Made by a program: the position numbers and the translations under genes
Part shown: positions 20,134-30,363 of the stretch, piece after piece
Layout: each line of letters begins with the position of its first letter
Position numbering within the stretch: position 1 is the first letter of the stretch
The notes under the pieces: model-generated
Seen by the model: only the letters and a program-made list of their open reading frames with translations
What the model was told of the DNA's origin: nothing
The model's database searches: none
From: a virus
Virus record (IMG/VR): IMGVR_UViG_3300028025_002700
Span: 1 to 32,615 of that record
Strand: one strand, 5' to 3'
DNA length: 32,615 nt

Positions 20134-21072
20134 TCATACCTCCTTCAGCATTTTCATAACTGCGTCTAACTTAATTCTACCAAGATACGCAGCAACATCT
20201 TTGTACCCGTAGGAGACAATAACATCATCCCCTGACACAACTAAACCAGCGGCAAATTCAATGTCCGCATCCGATAGCTTGAATTTTTCAGACAAATGAG
20301 TAAGAGTTCCATCAGCCGTGTACTTAGCAAATCTATGAAAATAGTTTCTTTCGGTCCGTGTAACCATTCCAAATTTTCTATTGGAGTACTTAGTTTCTTC
20401 GCGAGTATCAACTTCGTGAACAATCGCAAGATTAAAATTTTCTAAAGGCCAGAGAGCACTTCCACCACGAATACGCTCAGAAGCCAGCTCGCTTTTTTTT
20501 CTTTTATAGATTTTTCCAATTCCGGACTTGTAGACTGATATAGCACTATAGATATAGTCACAGTCGGCGGGCTTGTTGTAAAAAGGCATCCAGTTTTTTT
20601 CTACACTTTGTAGCTCCCCCTCAACGTGTAGTTTTACTAACTCAGCCGTGCTTCCGTTAAGTTTGTATTTTGCAATTCTAGGAACATCATCACTAATGTG
20701 AGGCTCTCGCATTACAGATAAAATATGCCAAGCCCCGTCTTGCCAATATAGCCGCCCATCCTCGGGACCTCGTAGGAATATACCACATTCTGAAAAATTT
20801 ATTTCCTTTAAACTAGAATCAACTATTTGCCAATTTTCATCTAATTTGGCCATAAACATACGGTTTTTTACTCTAGTTCCAATGGTGGCAACAGTGTCCC
20901 CTGTTTTAGGGTCAAAAAAGTAATTACTAGATCTAAAAAGTACTACATAGCCATCTACAGGAGAGTATCCGATTGACGGATTAAATGCAGACCAACGCTT
21001 ATCTTCTTCTAGTGGAAATCGACGAATACGCCATGTTTCCCCACCAAAATCGCTAAATAAAATATTAGTCAT
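20134..21072 (-). CDS. GH130-like beta-propeller protein (paralog 1)
   Basis: This 312-residue protein looks like the five-bladed propeller of GH130 beta-mannoside phosphorylases/hydrolases or related GH32/43/68 enzymes. Shared elements are AFNPSI (about 29-34), VVLFRSSN, GPEDGRLYW with the EDxR motif at 104-107, EKNWMPFY (158-165), RGGSALWPL, IVHEVD and EFAAGLVVSGDDVIVSYG. The gene at 30353-31369 has the same order of motifs, so the two are paralogs. A carbohydrate-active role on mannose-type glycans is plausible. A leaderless-type promoter lies directly upstream. Confidence 0.75.
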   Translation of the reverse strand: MTNILFSDFGGETWRIRRFPLEEDKRWSAFNPSIGYSPVDGYVVLFRSSNYFFDPKTGDTVATIGTRVKNRMFMAKLDENWQIVDSSLKEINFSECGIFLRGPEDGRLYWQDGAWHILSVMREPHISDDVPRIAKYKLNGSTAELVKLHVEGELQSVEKNWMPFYNKPADCDYIYSAISVYKSGIGKIYKRKKSELASERIRGGSALWPLENFNLAIVHEVDTREETKYSNRKFGMVTRTERNYFHRFAKYTADGTLTHLSEKFKLSDADIEFAAGLVVSGDDVIVSYGYKDVAAYLGRIKLDAVMKMLKEV

Positions 21073-21078
21073 AAACCA

Positions 21079-21087
21079 AGTATACCA
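21079..21087 (-). promoter_or_regulatory. Extended -10 of leaderless-type promoter
   Basis: On the - strand TGGTATACT ends 6 bases before the ATG of the GH130-like gene, so transcription should begin at or next to the start codon. Leaderless messages with a -10 at this distance are common in actinobacteria. A TATACT at 7 bases also precedes the dCMP deaminase gene. Confidence 0.5.
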
Positions 21088-21109
21088 ACTGGGTTCCGCG
21101 TAAATAAGG

Positions 21110-21115
21110 TAAAAT
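21110..21115 (+). promoter_or_regulatory. Putative -10 (TAAAAT) before the tail-fibre genes
   Basis: TAAAAT lies 35 bases upstream of the ATG at 21151, followed by a TTAAGGA ribosome-binding site. The same arrangement precedes the endolysin. No -35 is seen. It is divergent from the promoter at 21079. Confidence 0.3.
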
Positions 21116-21150
21116 TAGAGGTAAAGATATATCTCTCTTAAGGACCCGCC

Positions 21151-21516
21151 ATGAGCTGCGTTGCTGGAACCTACAATATTACTTGTAATCAAGGTGCTAC
21201 ATTCCACCGTACCATTACTTGGACTGATTCTGCCCGCGACCCCTATGACATCGGCAACTACAGTGCTCGAATGCATGTTCGCGAAACAGTCAACGCAGCA
21301 TCAACAATAGTCGAGCTAACAACAGTCAATGGAAGAATAACTTTAGGAAACACTACTGCCACAAAAGGGCAGGTAAACTTATTAATAGCAGCCAACACTA
21401 CAGCTAACTTAGTTCCGGGACTTTATGTATATGATTTAGAGCTTGTTTCTAGCACAGGCGTGGTAGACAGAATTCTTGAAGGAAACTTTAAAGTTAGTGC
21501 CGAGGTAACTCGTTAA
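21151..21516 (+). CDS. Small beta-sandwich tail-type protein (121 aa)
   Basis: This 121-residue beta-rich protein is rich in Thr and Val. Its layout ([33 protein letters not shown], then [32 protein letters not shown]) resembles the Ig-like N-terminal domain of BppU-like baseplate/tail proteins. An AAGGA ribosome-binding site precedes the ATG. Its stop overlaps the ATG of the fibre gene (TAATG), so it is probably a structural partner, such as a connector, of the fibre. Confidence 0.75.
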   Translation: MSCVAGTYNITCNQGATFHRTITWTDSARDPYDIGNYSARMHVRETVNAASTIVELTTVNGRITLGNTTATKGQVNLLIAANTTANLVPGLYVYDLELVSSTGVVDRILEGNFKVSAEVTR

Positions 21517-24500
21517 TGGCCACTCACTTCGAGGACGAGCAAAATAAAGTTATCGTCAATCCGAGGGACGTTAACAAGGTTATCGTCCAGGAGCAGCCTA
21601 ACTATGTTGAAGTAGGTACGGGCGGTCCTCAGGGTGCTCAGGGTACGCAGGGTGTTCAAGGACTTCAAGGTATCCAGGGTTTAACAGGTATCCAGGGTTT
21701 AACAGGTATCCAAGGCACCCAAGGTGTTCAAGGTACGCAAGGTGCTACAGGTACGCAAGGTGTAATAGGTAATCAAGGCGCAACTGGCACACAGGGTATT
21801 GTTGGTATTCAAGGCACCGTTGGTATCCAAGGAGTACAAGGAACTCAGGGCGTACAGGGGTTACTAGGTTTTCAGGGCGTACAAGGTTTACAAGGTGTAC
21901 AAGGTACACAGGGTATTCAGGGTCTCCACGGTTTTCAGGGCGTACAAGGTTTACAAGGAACCCAAGGTACTACAGGACTTCAGGGTACTCAAGGCATACA
22001 GGGGGCAACCGGAGCCCAAGGTACAATAGGCTCTCAAGGTACAACCGGAACTCAAGGTACCCTGGGAATTGACGGTATTCAGGGTGTTCAAGGTTTAATA
22101 GGTATACAAGGGCTACAAGGAATTCAAGGGCTACAAGGGCTACTTGGCTTACAAGGTATTCAAGGTTTACAGGGTACAACTGGTACACAAGGTTTAACTG
22201 GCACACAAGGAACTACAGGAACTCAAGGTTTTAATGGAACCCAAGGTACGCAAGGCACTCAGGGAGTTCAAGGTTTACAGGGGCTACAAGGAGTTCAAGG
22301 TCCGCAGGGTACTCAAGGTATTCAGGGTAATCAGGGAACCACAGGTATTCAAGGTACAGAAGGTGTTCAAGGCACAACTGGTGCAACTGGTGCTACAGGA
22401 GCTCAAGGTACACAAGGGGTTCAAGGTAACGAGGGCACAACCGGACTTCAGGGAACCACAGGAACCCAAGGTCTAACCGGATCCCAAGGTACTCAAGGCA
22501 CACAGGGTATTACAGGTATTCAAGGTGCACAAGGTGTACAAGGTATTACGGGTGCTCAAGGCACCACTGGTTTACAAGGTACAACTGGAACTCAGGGTAC
22601 TCAAGGTATTCAAGGCAACCAAGGCACTCAGGGCTTACAGGGCCCACAAGGAACACAAGGTACTCAGGGGACACAAGGAGTTCAAGGCACCCAAGGCGTA
22701 CAAGGGGCAACAGGTCTACAGGGCGAAACCGGTACTCAAGGATTTAACGGAACACAGGGTCTGACAGGTATCCAAGGACTAACTGGTATTCAGGGGGCTC
22801 AGGGAGTTCAGGGGGCTCAGGGCGTACAAGGTTTACAAGGTGTGCAAGGCACTACTGGAACTCAGGGTACCGAAGGTGTTCAAGGATTTAACGGTACTCA
22901 AGGTCTAACCGGTGTTCAGGGTGTAGTGGGAGCTCAAGGTACTACTGGTATTCAGGGCTTCAATGGTATCCAAGGTATTCAGGGTATTCAGGGCCTATCT
23001 ATTCAAGGTGTTCAAGGTATAACAGGTAATACTGGAGCAGGTGGAGCACTCGGACACTACGGTTCTTTCTTCGATACAACTACTCAGCCAATAGCAAATG
23101 CGAGTACTCAACAGGTAGTTAGCTTCAACTCGCAGTACCCAGACGGTACCGGTGGAGTCACCATAGTCGACGGCAGCAAGATAACACTGCCCGAGACCGG
23201 AACTTACTCTATGGTGTTCGTTGGTCAGGTATTCAACTCAACCAATGCGGTTCAAGAAGCAACCTTCTGGCTAAAGCTAAATGGCTCAGACTATCCAAAC
23301 TCATCTATAACAGTAGACCTTCTTCCTAGAAAAGCAGTAGACGAGCCTAGCTCACTCTCGATTACTTTGCCTTTTGTCGGCACATCTACTGGGATTAATG
23401 ACTACGTTGAAGTTTATTGGCACGCAACATCAACAAGTGTTTCTCTGCAGGCATCCGCAGCCGGAACATCTCCAGTTCACCCAGCCACACCATCCGCTAT
23501 TGTCGGTATCACTCAGGTCATGTACACCCAGCTCGGCCCTCAGGGTGTGCAGGGCATTACAGGTATTCAAGGTCTTACAGGACCTCAAGGACTTCAGGGA
23601 CTTCAAGGTTTTACCGGAACTCAAGGCACAACAGGCACCCAAGGCACAACAGGCTCTCAAGGAACCACGGGTACCCAAGGTCTAACAGGACTACAAGGCA
23701 CGACTGGCTCTCAAGGCGTGACTGGCTCACAGGGAACACAGGGTACCCAAGGTGTCCAAGGTCTAACTGGACTACAGGGAGTTCAAGGAACTCAAGGAGT
23801 GCAGGGAGTTCAAGGAAACCAAGGAACAACTGGAGTGCAAGGAACTCAAGGGGTTCAGGGTACCCAAGGTATTCAAGGAACACAGGGAACACAGGGGGTT
23901 CAGGGCACCCAAGGTGTGCAGGGTGTACAAGGCACTACAGGTACCCAAGGGCAAACCGGTACTCAAGGTCTAACTGGTTCATTCGGTGGTGCAACATTTG
24001 AGTTTGAGTTTGACAACGGGACCACAGATCCGGTAAACCTAGACACTGGAACATTCAGACTAAACAATGCTGACCCAACGTCGGCAAACGTTATGTACAT
24101 CTCATTCAACGATGATCTTGGTGCTAACGTATTCAGCTTCCTACAAACTATTGACGACTCAACTTCCCAAATCAAGGGAACATTCAAGGCTACTAAAAAA
24201 ACCGATGGTAATGAGTTTGCTTTCTTTAGCATTACTGGAAGTCACACCCACGATGCAGACCACTTCAATGTTCCAGTTTCGTTTGTTAGCGGAAATACAT
24301 TTACTCCAGCTGACACAGAAGTTTTTTATCTAACATTCCAAAGAACTGGTGACATTGGTGACACAGGTGCTCAAGGTACTCAGGGTATAACTGGCTCTCA
24401 GGGGACCCAAGGCACAACAGGACTGCAAGGAACTTCTGGAACTAACGGTACTCAAGGAACACAGGGTGTTCAAGGGGTTCAAGGATTACAGGGCATCCAA

Positions 24501-27500
24501 GGAACCCAAGGCACAACTGGGCTTCAAGGTCTAACAGGGCTTCAAGGTGCCACAGGTACAACTGGTGCCACAGGTACAACTGGTGCTCAGGGAACAACAG
24601 GTACCCAAGGAACTACAGGACTTCAAGGTCTAACTGGCATTCAAGGTCTAACTGGCATTCAAGGTCTAACTGGCACCCAAGGCACAACTGGTTCTCAAGG
24701 TACAACAGGGGCACAAGGTACTCAAGGAACTCAAGGAACTACAGGAGCCACTGGTGCCACTGGTGCGACTGGTTTACAAGGCACCACTGGCTCACAAGGT
24801 ACACAGGGTATTCAAGGAAACCAAGGAACAACTGGAACTCAAGGTACAACCGGCGCACAAGGCCAAACTGGAACACAGGGTCTAACAGGATTACAAGGAA
24901 CTACCGGTCTACAAGGAACCACAGGTGCTACAGGAGCACAAGGTACCCAAGGCGTACAGGGTCTTCAGGGGACTACAGGAGCAACTGGTTTCCAAGGTTT
25001 GACAGGTATTCAGGGTGCAATTGGGACACAAGGCACAACTGGACTACAAGGACTTACAGGGTCTCAGGGTACAACAGGTGCGACTGGTTTACAGGGTGTA
25101 CAAGGTATCCAAGGAAACCAAGGAACAATTGGTCTACAAGGTCTAACCGGTAACACTGGTGCAACAGGTTCTCAAGGAACTACCGGAACTACAGGTAACA
25201 CAGGTGCAACCGGAGCTCAAGGAACTACGGGACTTCAAGGAACGACTGGTACCCAAGGAACAACTGGTACTCAAGGAACTTCTGGAACTAATGGAACAAA
25301 TGGTACTCAGGGGACCACAGGTACTCAGGGAACCACAGGTACGCAGGGTACAACCGGTACACAAGGTTTAACTGGCACACAAGGAACTACTGGACTACAA
25401 GGAACTACTGGCTCGCAAGGTGACAAAGGTGGAGTTCGTTATAACTTCAGCACAACTACAACTGCTGCAGATCCTGGTCAAGGAAATATAAGATTTAACA
25501 ACGCAACATTTGGTTCTATTACTCAAATTTATATTGATGCACTTACTGTCGAGGGTGCAGATGTGTCAAACTACATCGCTCAGTGGAGTGCATCAACTCA
25601 ATCCAACAGAGGTTGGATTACAATCCAATCTAACGCTAATGGCGATGCTACCTATGCCCTGTTTACTGTAAGCGGCGCACTTACAAATAACACGGGCTGG
25701 CTTACAATCCCCGTTATCCCGTGGGCTGGATCAATTCCATCAGCTTCGGAAGCACTTACAATTTCGTTTGCTAGAAGCGGTGACGTAGGTACACAAGGTA
25801 CCCAAGGTATCCAAGGAAATCAAGGCACTACAGGACTTCAAGGTATAACAGGTCTGCAAGGTACGACTGGAACAACAGGTAACACAGGCTCACAGGGAAC
25901 AACCGGTACTCAGGGTGCTACAGGAACTCAGGGTCTAACCGGTCTTCAAGGAACAACTGGTCTACAAGGTTTAACTGGTATTCAGGGTACACAGGGCACT
26001 ACCGGTAATACTGGTGCAACTGGTGCACAGGGCACAACTGGTACTCAGGGTGCTACAGGAACTCAGGGTACAACTGGTACAACCGGTGGAACCGGAACTC
26101 AAGGAACTACAGGTCTACAAGGTTTCACTGGGTTACAAGGAACCACTGGCACTCAGGGTACTCAAGGTATTCAAGGCAACCAAGGTACTACAGGTAGCCA
26201 AGGAGATAAGGGCGGGCTCCGCTACAACTTCAGTACCACCACCACAATGGCTGACCCTGGTCAAGGAATTGTTAGATTTAATAATGCTGTTATTTCATCA
26301 ACAACTGCAATTGTCATTGATGACATTACCGTCGAAGGTACCGACGTAAGTGCTTACTTACTAACATTTGACGATTCCACCAACACACCAACTGAAGGTC
26401 ATTTGATTATTCAATCAAATACCAACACCGACAACACATATGCAGTATTTAGTGTTACTGGACTCACAGATAACCTCGGTTGGGTTGAGTACGCAGTCAC
26501 TTATGTTTCTGGAAGTCTTCCGTCCAATGCCGAACAGCTAGTAGTCAGCTTCGCTCGTGCTGGTGATAGAGGCACGCAAGGAACTACAGGAACTCAGGGT
26601 ACAACAGGACTTCAAGGTTTAACTGGTACTCAAGGAACTACTGGAACTCAGGGCACCACTGGTACACAGGGTACAACTGGTACTCAAGGTGCTACGGGAA
26701 CACAGGGAACAACCGGTCTGCAAGGTTTCACTGGGCTACAGGGACTTACAGGTACGCAAGGCATCCAAGGAATTACAGGACCAGTTGCAGGTTCAGCAAA
26801 CCAAATTGTCTACAAAAACGGAAGCAACGTTGCTGCAGGTAGTGCATCGCTTACTTATGATGGAACTGACCTTGCACTAGGCTCTGGAAAATTTGCAGTA
26901 AATACTAGAGCTGGCGACGAGGGTGGAGAAATATTCCTTGTTAATGCTGTAACAAACACTACAATCACTGGTGGAGTTACCATTGACGTCTGGCAAAATA
27001 GACTTCGATTCTTTGAGCAAGGCGGGTCAGCTCGTGGGTACTACATCGACATCACAGCAGGTGGTGCAGGTGTATCTACTAACCTAGTTAGCGGCGGCTC
27101 GGCTTCAAACTCTTTTGCCACTATCTCAACTCCATCTGGAACATCTCCAGTTGCTGATTCATCTACCGACACGCTCACGTTTACTGCAGCTGGCGGGCTA
27201 ACAATCACTGGTGATTCTACAACAGACACTATTGCATTTTCAACAAATGCAGCTTCGGCTAATGGTGCATCTACACTTGTCATCCGTGATGCATCTGGAA
27301 ACTTTGCTGGTGGAGTAATTACTGCAACTACATTCTCTGGTTCTGGTGCATCTCTTACAAACATCCCAGCTGCAAACGTAACTGGAACCCTAACATCAAC
27401 AGTACTTGGTAACTCATCTCTATTTATTGGTACAACTTCTGTTGCACTAAACAGAACTACAGGTAACTTAGCTTTAACAGGTATTACATCTGTAACGGGT

Positions 27501-28982
27501 GGAACTGGTACAACAGACCTAGACTTCTTTACAGCAAATACAACATCAGCCAACTCTGGTGCTATCGACATTTTAACTGGAACAACCACTACTTCTGGTA
27601 CAACAGGTACGGTTCTTATTCGATCAGGTGACTCGGCGGCTGCCTCTGGTGCGGTAACTTTGTCAACCGGTACTGCTACAGCTTCAAACGGTACTTCAGG
27701 TGCGCTTACTTTATCTACTGGAGCCGTTGGAAACCTTGGCGGTACAAATACTTCAGGTGCTATTACACTTACTACTGGTTCAGCCAGTGCGGGAGGGTCT
27801 GGCAGCTCTGGAAGTCTAACAATTTCAACGGGCTCTGGAGGTTCAAGCACTGGTGCATCCGGAAATATCACCATAGATGTTGGTGCCAAGCCAGGTACCG
27901 GATCCTTTGGAACGATCACTATTGGCGGAACTAACGCTTCCGCTGTTGCAATTGGAAATGCTACAAATACAGCTACTGCAAACCTTATATCTTCAACGTC
28001 AATAAACTTAAACTCCCCAGCAATAAACTCAAACGCTGCAACTCTTGCCTTATTTGCAACGCCAACAACAGTAACCCAGTTTGCTGCTGCTACAACTCTT
28101 ACTATTGGCTCTACAGGCACTGGATCAAGCACAACAAACATCTCTACAGGTGTAGTAAACCTTGCCACAAAAACTATAAATCTTGGAACCGGTGGCTCAG
28201 GCACTTCTACTACAAATATAAATATTGGTTCTGCAGTTTCTGGAGCATCAGGAACTATAACGTTAAGCAACCAAATTACCGCATCTGGAGCACTGACTCT
28301 TCGTTCTGGAACTAACGCCGCCGGAACCGCTCCATTATACTTTGGAAACTCAACCCCAGCCGTATTAACAACACCGGTACAGGGTGCAATAGAGTATGAC
28401 GGAAATGTTTTCTATAAGACGTCCAGCACTACCCCGGGCAGGGCACTGGATGTGCAAAGCTACTACTATGTGTCTAGTGCTCAATACTCTATAGACGCAA
28501 CAAGCGCGGCTTTACCACTTAGCCTTTTAGGTGCAAGCGGAACAGGTATTACAGTTGCCGCCGGAACTACTTATGAATATGAAGGTTTGTTTGTAATATC
28601 AGCAGCGTTCATTGTCACTAGCCAAACCCCAACTATAAATCTCATTAGCACAACAGTAACTGGTAGCCCGGTACTTGCACATCAAACTGTTGTTGAATCT
28701 GGAAACAACGCTACGGGACTTGGTTCGGCTTCAGCCCTGAGTGCATATAGATTTACAACAACTGGTATAGCTCTAACCGCTTTGACCACAGGTAACAGAT
28801 ATTACACAGTAAAAATGCGTGGAAGAATTGCTGTTACTGGCACAGGAACTATAGAAGTTTACCCATCAATTAGATTCTCTGCCGGTTCGGCAGACAATGG
28901 TTGGATAGTTGAGCCAGGGGCAATTTTTAGAATGACACCTATTGGTAATGGAACAGTGACTAGCGTAGGAACTTGGGCATAA
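21516..28982 (+). CDS. Collagen-like phage tail fibre (2488 aa)
   Basis: A short N-terminus (1-36, probably the attachment to the tail) is followed by five collagen-like Gly-X-Y blocks at about nt 21624-23045, 23535-23980, 24350-25430, 25780-26215 and 26565-26780. Four globular domains separate them (roughly residues 511-673, 822-945, 1306-1421 and 1567-1683). The first resembles a C1q/TNF-like beta jelly roll ([30 protein letters not shown]). The other three are related to each other. The last 730 or so residues are Ser/Thr/Gly/Ala-rich beta repeats ending in a receptor-type tip ([20 protein letters not shown]). X and Y are mainly Thr, Gln, Ile, Val, Leu and Ala, with almost no Pro. It is probably a trimeric tail or receptor-binding fibre. 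Thr-rich triplets could be glycosylated. Confidence 0.88.
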   Translation: MATHFEDEQNKVIVNPRDVNKVIVQEQPNYVEVGTGGPQGAQGTQGVQGLQGIQGLTGIQGLTGIQGTQGVQGTQGATGTQGVIGNQGATGTQGIVGIQGTVGIQGVQGTQGVQGLLGFQGVQGLQGVQGTQGIQGLHGFQGVQGLQGTQGTTGLQGTQGIQGATGAQGTIGSQGTTGTQGTLGIDGIQGVQGLIGIQGLQGIQGLQGLLGLQGIQGLQGTTGTQGLTGTQGTTGTQGFNGTQGTQGTQGVQGLQGLQGVQGPQGTQGIQGNQGTTGIQGTEGVQGTTGATGATGAQGTQGVQGNEGTTGLQGTTGTQGLTGSQGTQGTQGITGIQGAQGVQGITGAQGTTGLQGTTGTQGTQGIQGNQGTQGLQGPQGTQGTQGTQGVQGTQGVQGATGLQGETGTQGFNGTQGLTGIQGLTGIQGAQGVQGAQGVQGLQGVQGTTGTQGTEGVQGFNGTQGLTGVQGVVGAQGTTGIQGFNGIQGIQGIQGLSIQGVQGITGNTGAGGALGHYGSFFDTTTQPIANASTQQVVSFNSQYPDGTGGVTIVDGSKITLPETGTYSMVFVGQVFNSTNAVQEATFWLKLNGSDYPNSSITVDLLPRKAVDEPSSLSITLPFVGTSTGINDYVEVYWHATSTSVSLQASAAGTSPVHPATPSAIVGITQVMYTQLGPQGVQGITGIQGLTGPQGLQGLQGFTGTQGTTGTQGTTGSQGTTGTQGLTGLQGTTGSQGVTGSQGTQGTQGVQGLTGLQGVQGTQGVQGVQGNQGTTGVQGTQGVQGTQGIQGTQGTQGVQGTQGVQGVQGTTGTQGQTGTQGLTGSFGGATFEFEFDNGTTDPVNLDTGTFRLNNADPTSANVMYISFNDDLGANVFSFLQTIDDSTSQIKGTFKATKKTDGNEFAFFSITGSHTHDADHFNVPVSFVSGNTFTPADTEVFYLTFQRTGDIGDTGAQGTQGITGSQGTQGTTGLQGTSGTNGTQGTQGVQGVQGLQGIQGTQGTTGLQGLTGLQGATGTTGATGTTGAQGTTGTQGTTGLQGLTGIQGLTGIQGLTGTQGTTGSQGTTGAQGTQGTQGTTGATGATGATGLQGTTGSQGTQGIQGNQGTTGTQGTTGAQGQTGTQGLTGLQGTTGLQGTTGATGAQGTQGVQGLQGTTGATGFQGLTGIQGAIGTQGTTGLQGLTGSQGTTGATGLQGVQGIQGNQGTIGLQGLTGNTGATGSQGTTGTTGNTGATGAQGTTGLQGTTGTQGTTGTQGTSGTNGTNGTQGTTGTQGTTGTQGTTGTQGLTGTQGTTGLQGTTGSQGDKGGVRYNFSTTTTAADPGQGNIRFNNATFGSITQIYIDALTVEGADVSNYIAQWSASTQSNRGWITIQSNANGDATYALFTVSGALTNNTGWLTIPVIPWAGSIPSASEALTISFARSGDVGTQGTQGIQGNQGTTGLQGITGLQGTTGTTGNTGSQGTTGTQGATGTQGLTGLQGTTGLQGLTGIQGTQGTTGNTGATGAQGTTGTQGATGTQGTTGTTGGTGTQGTTGLQGFTGLQGTTGTQGTQGIQGNQGTTGSQGDKGGLRYNFSTTTTMADPGQGIVRFNNAVISSTTAIVIDDITVEGTDVSAYLLTFDDSTNTPTEGHLIIQSNTNTDNTYAVFSVTGLTDNLGWVEYAVTYVSGSLPSNAEQLVVSFARAGDRGTQGTTGTQGTTGLQGLTGTQGTTGTQGTTGTQGTTGTQGATGTQGTTGLQGFTGLQGLTGTQGIQGITGPVAGSANQIVYKNGSNVAAGSASLTYDGTDLALGSGKFAVNTRAGDEGGEIFLVNAVTNTTITGGVTIDVWQNRLRFFEQGGSARGYYIDITAGGAGVSTNLVSGGSASNSFATISTPSGTSPVADSSTDTLTFTAAGGLTITGDSTTDTIAFSTNAASANGASTLVIRDASGNFAGGVITATTFSGSGASLTNIPAANVTGTLTSTVLGNSSLFIGTTSVALNRTTGNLALTGITSVTGGTGTTDLDFFTANTTSANSGAIDILTGTTTTSGTTGTVLIRSGDSAAASGAVTLSTGTATASNGTSGALTLSTGAVGNLGGTNTSGAITLTTGSASAGGSGSSGSLTISTGSGGSSTGASGNITIDVGAKPGTGSFGTITIGGTNASAVAIGNATNTATANLISSTSINLNSPAINSNAATLALFATPTTVTQFAAATTLTIGSTGTGSSTTNISTGVVNLATKTINLGTGGSGTSTTNINIGSAVSGASGTITLSNQITASGALTLRSGTNAAGTAPLYFGNSTPAVLTTPVQGAIEYDGNVFYKTSSTTPGRALDVQSYYYVSSAQYSIDATSAALPLSLLGASGTGITVAAGTTYEYEGLFVISAAFIVTSQTPTINLISTTVTGSPVLAHQTVVESGNNATGLGSASALSAYRFTTTGIALTALTTGNRYYTVKMRGRIAVTGTGTIEVYPSIRFSAGSADNGWIVEPGAIFRMTPIGNGTVTSVGTWA
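21624..26780 (+). repeat. 9-base coding repeats of the collagen-like fibre
   Basis: Within the fibre gene, thousands of bases consist of 9-base units of the form GGN NNN CAA/ACA/ACT encoding Gly-X-Gln or Gly-X-Thr triplets. Several longer blocks recur, for example [10 protein letters not shown] in four of the five collagen blocks. The synonymous codons differ between copies, so the repeats are old or under selection against identity. Such repeats can change length by recombination or slippage. Confidence 0.85.
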
Positions 28983-29128
28983 TGGATGAAATAAAAGAAC
29001 TTCTAGAGCAGTGGAAAGAAGACGGATTTCCAAATCCGGGAGCTTTAGAGAACGCTTATAATGCTGTAATTTTACTAGTAGCTAAAGTAGAAGAACTAGA
29101 AAATCAAATTAAAGATTTATCTAGCTAA
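28982..29128 (+). CDS. Small helical protein after the fibre (48 aa)
   Basis: The ATG overlaps the fibre stop (TAATG). The 48-residue acidic product ([36 protein letters not shown]) ends in a short coiled-coil-like helix. The last 8 bases overlap the convergent FkbM gene. It could be a fibre chaperone or tail accessory protein, judged only from its position. Confidence 0.65.
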   Translation: MDEIKELLEQWKEDGFPNPGALENAYNAVILLVAKVEELENQIKDLSS

Positions 29129-29792
29129 CCCAGAGCATTCCAACGTCAGCAGTTGGTCTTAGGTTAGAACGTTTCCATCCTTTGGAAACCCACCACATTT
29201 GCTTATCCTGACGAATTTTTTCAAGATCAGTGGTCTTGCTAATTTTTTGCCATTCGTCATCAGGTTCTACTAAATGATGCTCTATAAACTGCAATCTAAA
29301 CTTTGTATAACCAATAGACTTAAGATATTGAAGTTGCTCATTATGTTTATCCATAGTCTCTCTTGTCCACTCAAGAGCAATCTTTCCAGAGTGTTTAGTC
29401 ATTCCACGTAGGACCGACCACTCCGCCCCCTCGACATCTATTTTGATTAAGTCAGGCTTACCGTATTGCTCAACCAACCAATCCATCGTGCAGGTGTTTA
29501 CGTAAATAGTTCTAAACTCTTTACCGTTGTAGGGCATATCGGGATCAGTTAGCCATGATTTTTCTGTTGTAGATAAGCCATCTTCCACACACTCGTAAAA
29601 CTCTATTCTGTCACCAGTAGTTTCAGACACCGCTAGTCTAAGTGGAATAACGTTCGGGTCATAAATAAAATTACGTACAAGTTTGGCAAAAACTTTAGGA
29701 GCCGGCTCTAGAGCAATAACTTTATACCCAAGGGCAGTACCAGCAATAGTTGCGTCTCCTTTGTTAGCTCCAATATCAAATAGCAACATCAT
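29121..29792 (-). CDS. FkbM-family methyltransferase
   Basis: This protein of about 223 residues (start ATG 29792 or 29789, overlapping the TPR gene) is an S-adenosylmethionine-dependent methyltransferase. It has the SAM-binding FDIGANKGDATIAGTALG near its start, then VIALEPAP, and the FkbM acidic motif LIKIDVEGAEWSVLRGM. FkbM enzymes methylate sugar or other hydroxyl groups. The neighbours (glycosyltransferase, GH130-like, TPR) suggest it caps or modifies a glycan made by this cassette, perhaps on the fibre or the host surface. Confidence 0.88.
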   Translation of the reverse strand: MMLLFDIGANKGDATIAGTALGYKVIALEPAPKVFAKLVRNFIYDPNVIPLRLAVSETTGDRIEFYECVEDGLSTTEKSWLTDPDMPYNGKEFRTIYVNTCTMDWLVEQYGKPDLIKIDVEGAEWSVLRGMTKHSGKIALEWTRETMDKHNEQLQYLKSIGYTKFRLQFIEHHLVEPDDEWQKISKTTDLEKIRQDKQMWWVSKGWKRSNLRPTADVGMLWVS

Positions 29793-30363
29793 TAGGTACC
29801 AATCTAGATAAATTGCTTGCAACAGCCGAAGCATATTCTTTATTTACAAATCTATTTTTAGAAAGGTCTTGCAACATTTCTAAACTCTCGTCTTTACGAC
29901 CAATCCACCAAGCTGCAATTGCCCGCTGAAATTCTAAAGCATATGCTCCCGGGTACCCGACGTCTACCGGAAGTTCCCAGATTGTTCGGTAATACATGAG
30001 ACCCATTGCAGCAAAGGTATAGCTTTCTTGCCAAGCACCAGACTTCTCGTAGAACTTAGACATTAGTAGGTAAGCCTCCGGTCTATCAGGGGCATAAGCA
30101 ATTGCTTGTAAAAGAACGTTGCTGACAGTTAGCCCACGATCTTTTTGACCTTCAATACAGATAGATACGCGAAGTAGTGCCGCGTAAGTAACCATGCCAT
30201 TGTTGTCATACCCATATTCAGCTGCACGCAAGTAGAATCCGACGGCAGATGCCGTCTGACCTAACTTTTCATACTCTACAGCAATAGCTAAGTTTTTCTC
30301 TGGGTTGAGTGGGTCAGTAGACGCATCTACAATCAAACGTTCAATAATATCGTTAGAACTCAT
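29776..30363 (-). CDS. TPR-repeat protein (195 aa)
   Basis: This 195-residue helical protein has repeats of TPR type: NLAIAVEYEKLGQTASAVGFYLRAAEYG, then LLQAIAYAPDRPEAYLLMSKFYEKSGAWQESYTFAAMGL, and DESLEMLQDLSK. It is likely a protein-binding scaffold. TPR proteins often occur fused or next to glycosyltransferases in phage glycan cassettes. The start overlaps the GH130-like gene and its end overlaps the FkbM gene. Confidence 0.8.
   Translation of the reverse strand: MSSNDIIERLIVDASTDPLNPEKNLAIAVEYEKLGQTASAVGFYLRAAEYGYDNNGMVTYAALLRVSICIEGQKDRGLTVSNVLLQAIAYAPDRPEAYLLMSKFYEKSGAWQESYTFAAMGLMYYRTIWELPVDVGYPGAYALEFQRAIAAWWIGRKDESLEMLQDLSKNRFVNKEYASAVASNLSRLVPNDVAI

Noticed and set aside
21624-26780. 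Short regular repeats resembling a CRISPR array
   Set aside because: The units are 9 bases, in frame within a single long ORF and encode Gly-X-Y triplets, with no spacers.
27041-28270. 409-codon - strand ORF opposite the fibre C-terminus
   Set aside because: It is antisense to a clear fibre gene, has a Val/Pro/Glu composition from complementing Ser/Thr/Gly codons, and no motif or ribosome-binding site.
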